Shown: positions 5,814-9,113 of the stretch, in pieces
Layout: each line of letters starts with the position of its first letter
How positions within the stretch are numbered: the stretch's first letter is position 1
Source of the DNA: CAYVOX01 sp964453035
GTDB lineage: Bacteria; Chloroflexota; Anaerolineae; Anaerolineales; Anaerolineaceae
Assembly: GCA_964453035.1 (NCBI GenBank)
Contig: CAYVOX010000131.1
Span: 1 to 9,113 of the forward strand
Direction of reading: 5' to 3'
Length of the DNA: 9,113 nt
Position numbers and translations under genes: made by a program
Notes under the pieces: generated by a model
Told to the model about the DNA's origin: nothing
Seen by the model: the letters and a program-made list of their open reading frames with translations, nothing else
The model's database searches: none

Positions 5814-6955
5814 GACACCACCTGTGAAGGTTGGCGACGCGAGAGCCAGGCGAGAACCGCCAGGGAGATGAGAAACGAAAGCAAAATCAGCAGCGCGCCG
5901 ATGCTGTAGATTGAATTGGGCTGGCTGGCATAGAGCAAACCGGCGACGGTGGAGGCCAGAAAGAGCGCGCCGCCGTTGAGCATCTCGATGATGCCGAAGC
6001 CAAAGCCGGTCTGTTCAGCGCGGATGAAGCGGCGGGCGAAGGCGAGCGCCATGGATCGTCCCAGGCGCGTGCCGCCGAGGAGGAGGTAGCCCGTCTGGTA
6101 CCAGATTAAATCGGTGCCGAAATACAGCAAGAGGGAAAACCCACCTGCCAGCGCCTGGCCGAGCATCAAGCCGAGAGCGGGTTTAATGCTGCCCAACGCA
6201 AGCATGAAGAAGGCGTTGCTCAGGCTTGCCAGTGAACCCAAAGTGCCAATGGCGGTCAGATCCAGGGCGCGTTGATTTTGAAGGTAGTTGGAACTGAGGG
6301 TTTGCGGCATGAAGCTGGCAAAGGTAATCAGCGCCAGTACCGGCAGCAGCGCCAAAAAAAGGCGGTTTTTTCCCAGGCTGGAACTGGTGCCGTGCAGGTG
6401 GGGCTCCTTTTCCATATTGTTGGGGCGAATCTGGAGAATCACCAGGGTGGAGATGGAAAAGACAGCAAAAGCCAGCTTGTAAACTGCGCTGAGGCCCCAC
6501 TGGCTGCTGATAAGCCCGCCAATTTGAGGACCAGCGGTCATCCCCAGGCTGTAGAAGCCGGAGGTGAGGGTGAGGGCACGGCCCACAGACATCTTGCCGC
6601 GCTTGCTGCTGACGTAGTTGCTCATAGGGGAGGAGACGAAGGCGGTGAAGTTGTAGAGCAGCAGGCCAACCACAAAGCCGGGCAGGTTTTCAAAAAAAGC
6701 CATGATGCCGGTGGCGACAAAGCCGAGAATCCAGGCCGCCCACATCAGCGGGCGGGAGCCAATCCGATCCGAAAGGTACCCGGCGGGGACGTGTGCCAGG
6801 GCCATGGCAAGCCCGGCAGCCCCCAGGATCCCGCCAATGGCGGCAGGCTCGGCGCCTAATTTTTCAAGCCAGAGGGAGTTGAAGTAGATAAAAAAACCTT
6901 CACCCAAACCCCAGATGCCCAGCGAAAGGGCGGTGAGAACCAGATCGCGGCTCAT
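5810..6955 (-). CDS. Major facilitator superfamily (MFS) transporter
   Basis: A 381-residue polytopic membrane protein with about twelve hydrophobic segments in two halves, separated by a polar loop around residues 180-200. The MFS motif A between helices 2 and 3 is visible as GYLSDRIGSRP (59-69; Asp63, Arg64), and a weaker counterpart lies in the second half around LGRSMALAFARRF. The N-terminal helix 1 (about 5-27) has an acidic Glu19 that may matter for proton coupling or substrate. The length is typical of small MFS exporters and uptake permeases, and the sequence does not reveal the substrate or direction. The ATG at 6955 comes 6 nt after the peptidase stop without a good Shine-Dalgarno site, pointing to coupled reinitiation. 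The 3' end overlaps the hydrolase gene by 4 nt. Confidence 0.92.
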   Translation of the reverse strand: MSRDLVLTALSLGIWGLGEGFFIYFNSLWLEKLGAEPAAIGGILGAAGLAMALAHVPAGYLSDRIGSRPLMWAAWILGFVATGIMAFFENLPGFVVGLLLYNFTAFVSSPMSNYVSSKRGKMSVGRALTLTSGFYSLGMTAGPQIGGLISSQWGLSAVYKLAFAVFSISTLVILQIRPNNMEKEPHLHGTSSSLGKNRLFLALLPVLALITFASFMPQTLSSNYLQNQRALDLTAIGTLGSLASLSNAFFMLALGSIKPALGLMLGQALAGGFSLLLYFGTDLIWYQTGYLLLGGTRLGRSMALAFARRFIRAEQTGFGFGIIEMLNGGALFLASTVAGLLYASQPNSIYSIGALLILLSFLISLAVLAWLSRRQPSQVVS

Positions 6956-6961
6956 GGGCGA

Positions 6962-8059
6962 TCAGCCAAGGAACACCAGGTGGCGGGGGAGGTCGCTGAG
7001 GGTTTCTGAACCGCCAGGCGTGACCACCACATCATCTTCAACGCGCACGCCGCCACGCCCGGTGAGGTAGATGCCCGGTTCGACGGTGAAGGTCATACCG
7101 GGCTCAAGGAGTTGATCGTTCTCGGCGAACATGTAGGGCGCTTCGTGGGCCTCCATGCCCAGGCCGTGACCGGTGCGGTGGAAAAAGGCGGCACCGTAGC
7201 CGGCTTCCGCAATCACCTGGCGAGCGGCGCGATCCACATCACCGGCGGGGATGCCGGGTCGGGCAACAAAACGTCCGGCGGTGTTGGCCTGCGCGGTAAG
7301 CTCGGCGATGTGCCGCAATTCGGGTTCAACGGCGCCGATGGCGAAGGTACGGGTGAGATCGGAGAGGTAGCCGTGGTAGGCAGCGCCCCAGTCAATGACG
7401 AGCATGTCGCCTGCGGTGAGAAGCCGGTCTGTGGGGGTGGCGTGCGGGTTGGCGCTGTTGGGACCAGAGGCGACGATGGGCGAGAAGGGAAGTTCGGGAT
7501 CAGAACCGGCGCGGAGGAGCTGGAGGGAGAGTTCGGCGGCGGCTTCGCGCTCGGTGACCCCAACCTTGAGCATGGGGAGGGTTTTCAGGAGGGCGCGCTG
7601 GGCAATGCTGACGGCCTGGCGCATGGCGGCGAGCTCGGTTTCGTCCTTGCGCAATCGCAAACCGGAGAGGAGCGCTTCAGCGGGGGTCACCTTGATTATG
7701 GAGGCAGCATTTTCCAGCAAGCGCAATTCCAGCAGGCGCAGGCGGGTGGGCTCTACGCCAATGTTTTTGCCGTTGAGGTTAAGGAATGAGACTGCCTGAC
7801 GGTAAGTCTCACCCCAGGATGCGGGATTATCGGAGAAGGGGAAGAGGTCAAATCCGCTGCCAGCAGCTTTGCCCTGTTCCAATTCGGCCAGCACCAGGGC
7901 AACTTTATCAGGCAAGGCTGCCAGCAGCAGGGTGGGGCGCTCCATGAGGTGAAAACCCAGCCCGGTCAAATAGGAGAGGGTGGGGCCAGGATTGAGGGCG
8001 ACTGCGTCCAGCTGGTGGGCGCTCATTTGCTCAAACAGGCGGGTGAGACGTGGATTCAT
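6962..8059 (-). CDS. M24B-family peptidase, Xaa-Pro dipeptidase/aminopeptidase-like
   Basis: Pita-bread-fold metallopeptidase that removes residues preceding proline in small peptides, acting in the cytoplasm. The 365 residues divide into an N-terminal creatinase-like domain (about 1-125) and the catalytic M24 domain (about 135-365). All five metal ligands are seen: Asp223 (VIDWG), Asp234 (LSDLTR), His298 (RTGHGLGMEAHE), Glu327 (TVEPGIY) and Glu341 (RVEDD). His206 in NPHATPTDR fits the conserved substrate-side His. There is no signal peptide. The ATG at 8059 follows AAGGA with 7 nt spacing. It is the first gene of the minus-strand unit and is divergent from the HAD phosphatase gene. Exact specificity (dipeptidase, aminopeptidase P or other) is not resolved. 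Confidence 0.95.
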   Translation of the reverse strand: MNPRLTRLFEQMSAHQLDAVALNPGPTLSYLTGLGFHLMERPTLLLAALPDKVALVLAELEQGKAAGSGFDLFPFSDNPASWGETYRQAVSFLNLNGKNIGVEPTRLRLLELRLLENAASIIKVTPAEALLSGLRLRKDETELAAMRQAVSIAQRALLKTLPMLKVGVTEREAAAELSLQLLRAGSDPELPFSPIVASGPNSANPHATPTDRLLTAGDMLVIDWGAAYHGYLSDLTRTFAIGAVEPELRHIAELTAQANTAGRFVARPGIPAGDVDRAARQVIAEAGYGAAFFHRTGHGLGMEAHEAPYMFAENDQLLEPGMTFTVEPGIYLTGRGGVRVEDDVVVTPGGSETLSDLPRHLVFLG

Positions 8060-8087
8060 GGCGCGATCCTTGGGGTAAGATGGCCTG

Positions 8088-8116
8088 ATTATAGCGTATC
8101 CTCAAAGGGCGTGGTA
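8088..8116 (-). promoter_or_regulatory. Promoter of the peptidase-MFS-hydrolase-deacetylase unit
   Basis: The minus strand has a perfect TATAAT at 8088-8093, giving a start near 8081 and a leader of about 22 nt before the peptidase ATG. The hexamer 17 nt upstream (8111-8116) reads TACCAC and is a poor -35, so strength may depend on another factor. No other promoter was noticed between the four genes. Confidence 0.55.
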
Positions 8117-8138
8117 GGGGAGGAATTACCAGCAGGGT

Positions 8139-8168
8139 TTGGCCTGGTCGGGTGGAATACGGTAAAAT
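8139..8168 (+). promoter_or_regulatory. Promoter of the HAD phosphatase gene
   Basis: TTGGCC (8139-8144) and TAAAAT (8163-8168) are separated by 18 nt, with four and five matches to consensus. Transcription would start near 8175, between this -10 and the Shine-Dalgarno site at 8188. That supports the ATG at 8200 as the start, since an upstream GTG (8152) would lie inside the promoter. Confidence 0.5.
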
Positions 8169-8187
8169 GAGGGTCTATGATGACTGC

Positions 8188-8192
8188 GAGGA
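8188..8192 (+). promoter_or_regulatory. Ribosome binding site deciding the HAD gene start
   Basis: GAGGA ends 7 nt before the ATG at 8200, an ideal spacing. The in-frame GTG at 8152 has no comparable site. Confidence 0.7.
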
Positions 8193-8199
8193 TGGTTTC

Positions 8200-9018
8200 A
8201 TGAGTATTATCGATTTGGTGGACGGTTTTGTTTTTGACCTGGATGGGACGGTGTACCTGGGCAATGCAGCGCTGCCCAATGCGCCTGAGACGATTGCTGC
8301 GCTGCGGCAGATGGGCAAACGTACCCTCTTTGTGAGCAACAAGCCGCTTGAACCGCGCCAATCCTACGCGCAGAAGTTGACTCGATTGGGAATCCCGACG
8401 CCGGATGAGGATGTAATTACCTCAACCTTTGTGCTGGGGCGCTACCTTAGCCAGCACCACGCTGACCTGCGCTGCTATGTGGTGGGCGAGCCGAAAACCC
8501 GGGCTGAACTGGCCGGGTATGGCATCCATGTGCTGGGGGAACTGGATGAGCAAGACCCCAAGGAGGTGCTTGAGCCGGCCGGGATTGATGCGGTGATTGT
8601 GGCGTTTGACCGCACGCTGGATTACCGCAAGCTCAACACCGCATACCAGGCACTGCGGCGGGGGGCCAAGTTCTTTGCGACCAACGGCGATAAAACCTGC
8701 CCGATGCCGGGCGGGGATATCCCGGATGCGGGGGCAACCCTGGCAGCGCTGGAAGCCATCAGCGGGCGCAGCCCGGACCTGCTGGCGGGGAAACCTTCCA
8801 CGTTGATTCTGGAGGTGGCGATGGACTGGATGAACCTGCCGCCGGGACGGTGCATGATGATTGGCGACCGGCTTGAAACCGATATGCGCATGGGACGGCA
8901 GGCGGGAATGTTGACGGCGGTGACGCTAACCGGCGTGACGCGGCGTGAGGATGTGGCGCTGCTGGTCAACCCACCGGACTATGTCATCGAGACGCTGGGG
9001 GATCTGCTGAACTATTGA
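8200..9018 (+). CDS. HAD superfamily subclass IIA phosphatase (NagD/p-nitrophenylphosphatase-like)
   Basis: A cytoplasmic Mg2+-dependent phosphatase of the HAD-IIA type, which dephosphorylates small metabolites such as nucleotides, sugar phosphates or phosphoglycolate; the substrate here is unknown. From the ATG at 8200 it has 272 residues, a typical length. Motif I is DLDGTVYLG with nucleophile Asp13 and Asp15, motif II is FVSNK with Ser46, the cap domain lies between (about 60-180) as in IIA enzymes, motif III is Lys198 in LAGKPS, and motif IV is GDRLETD with Asp223 and Asp228. All catalytic residues are present. It is divergent from the peptidase gene. A tRNA promoter overlaps its stop codon and no terminator was seen in between, so its transcript may read into the tRNA. 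Confidence 0.95.
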   Translation: MSIIDLVDGFVFDLDGTVYLGNAALPNAPETIAALRQMGKRTLFVSNKPLEPRQSYAQKLTRLGIPTPDEDVITSTFVLGRYLSQHHADLRCYVVGEPKTRAELAGYGIHVLGELDEQDPKEVLEPAGIDAVIVAFDRTLDYRKLNTAYQALRRGAKFFATNGDKTCPMPGGDIPDAGATLAALEAISGRSPDLLAGKPSTLILEVAMDWMNLPPGRCMMIGDRLETDMRMGRQAGMLTAVTLTGVTRREDVALLVNPPDYVIETLGDLLNY

Positions 9019-9043
9019 CAACCGCCCTCCAATACGTTAGAAT
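9015..9043 (+). promoter_or_regulatory. Near-consensus promoter of the tRNA-Ala gene
   Basis: A perfect TTGACA (9015-9020) and TAGAAT (9038-9043, five of six) are separated by exactly 17 nt, which predicts a start near 9050, about 12 nt before the tRNA. The -35 hexamer contains the TGA stop of the HAD gene (9016-9018). Confidence 0.85.
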
Positions 9044-9061
9044 CTGGTCACTCTGAAAAAC

Positions 9062-9113
9062 GGGCCTGTAGCGCAGTTGGGAGCGCGCTTCAATCGCACT
9101 GAAGAGGCCGGGG
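9062..9113 (+). tRNA. tRNA-Ala (anticodon CGC), 3' part cut off by window end
   Basis: Fifty-two bases of a cloverleaf are present: acceptor 5' strand GGGCCTG (9062-9068), T8-A9, D stem GCGC/GCGC (9071-9074/9083-9086) with loop AGTTGGGA, anticodon stem CTTCA/TGAAG (9088-9092/9100-9104) and loop ATCGCAC with T33 and anticodon CGC (9095-9097), then the variable loop and the first T-stem bases. CGC reads the Ala codon GCG. G at position 3 fits the alanine G3-U70 identity pair, but the partner lies beyond the edge. It is driven by the promoter above. Confidence 0.93.

Noticed and set aside
7112..7789. 225-codon Gly-rich plus-strand frame opposite the peptidase gene
   Set aside because: All five M24 metal ligands are in the minus frame, so the plus frame is a shadow.
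8152..8199. GTG at 8152 as the start of the HAD phosphatase
   Set aside because: It lies within the predicted promoter, and the ATG at 8200 has GAGGA at ideal spacing and gives the normal family N-terminus.
1..9113. CRISPR array, insertion sequence, prophage or defence system
   Set aside because: No regularly spaced direct repeats, transposase, integrase or phage-like genes were seen. A tRNA gene at the right edge could be an integration site, but the flank is not in the window.

Overview
The window is a compact bacterial chromosome segment carrying eight protein genes on both strands, one probable structured RNA and the start of a tRNA gene. There are no signs of phage, IS elements or CRISPR. 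Vegetative (sigma-70-like) promoters, Shine-Dalgarno sites, a U-tract terminator and the flavour of the RecX and RNase Y proteins would fit Chloroflexota (Anaerolineae-like). That assignment is an inference from remembered protein style, not a search result.

Layout. Positions 1-1598 (minus): a malic enzyme, followed 4 nt later by the N-terminal part of a two-helix membrane protein that runs off the left edge. Positions 1599-2054: the only long gene-free stretch. It holds a good plus-strand promoter, several hairpins, a long-range helix, an 18-bp palindrome and an intrinsic terminator whose U-tract touches the recX start codon. Positions 2055-4269 (plus): recX and rny (RNase Y), overlapping by 8 nt and closed by a strong hairpin terminator. 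Positions 4416-8059 (minus): a tightly packed four-gene unit, in transcription order an M24B Xaa-Pro-type peptidase, an MFS transporter, a glyoxalase-II-like metallo-beta-lactamase-fold hydrolase and a polysaccharide-deacetylase-like protein. Positions 8200-9018 (plus): a HAD-IIA phosphatase, divergent from the peptidase. From 9062: a tRNA-Ala(CGC) cut by the right edge, with its own near-consensus promoter.

How the parts work together. The malic enzyme feeds pyruvate and reducing power. RecX modulates RecA, and RNase Y starts mRNA decay at the membrane; they share a transcript and probably a leader. The peptidase-MFS-hydrolase-deacetylase unit is co-transcribed by spacing, but the families do not define one pathway.

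The most interesting object is the roughly 375-nt region 1680-2054. It has its own promoter, extensive base-pairing potential and a terminator, and matches no RNA class I recognise (RNase P RNA, tmRNA, SRP RNA, 6S RNA and common riboswitches were considered). It is either a stand-alone small RNA or an attenuating 5' leader of the recX-rny operon.
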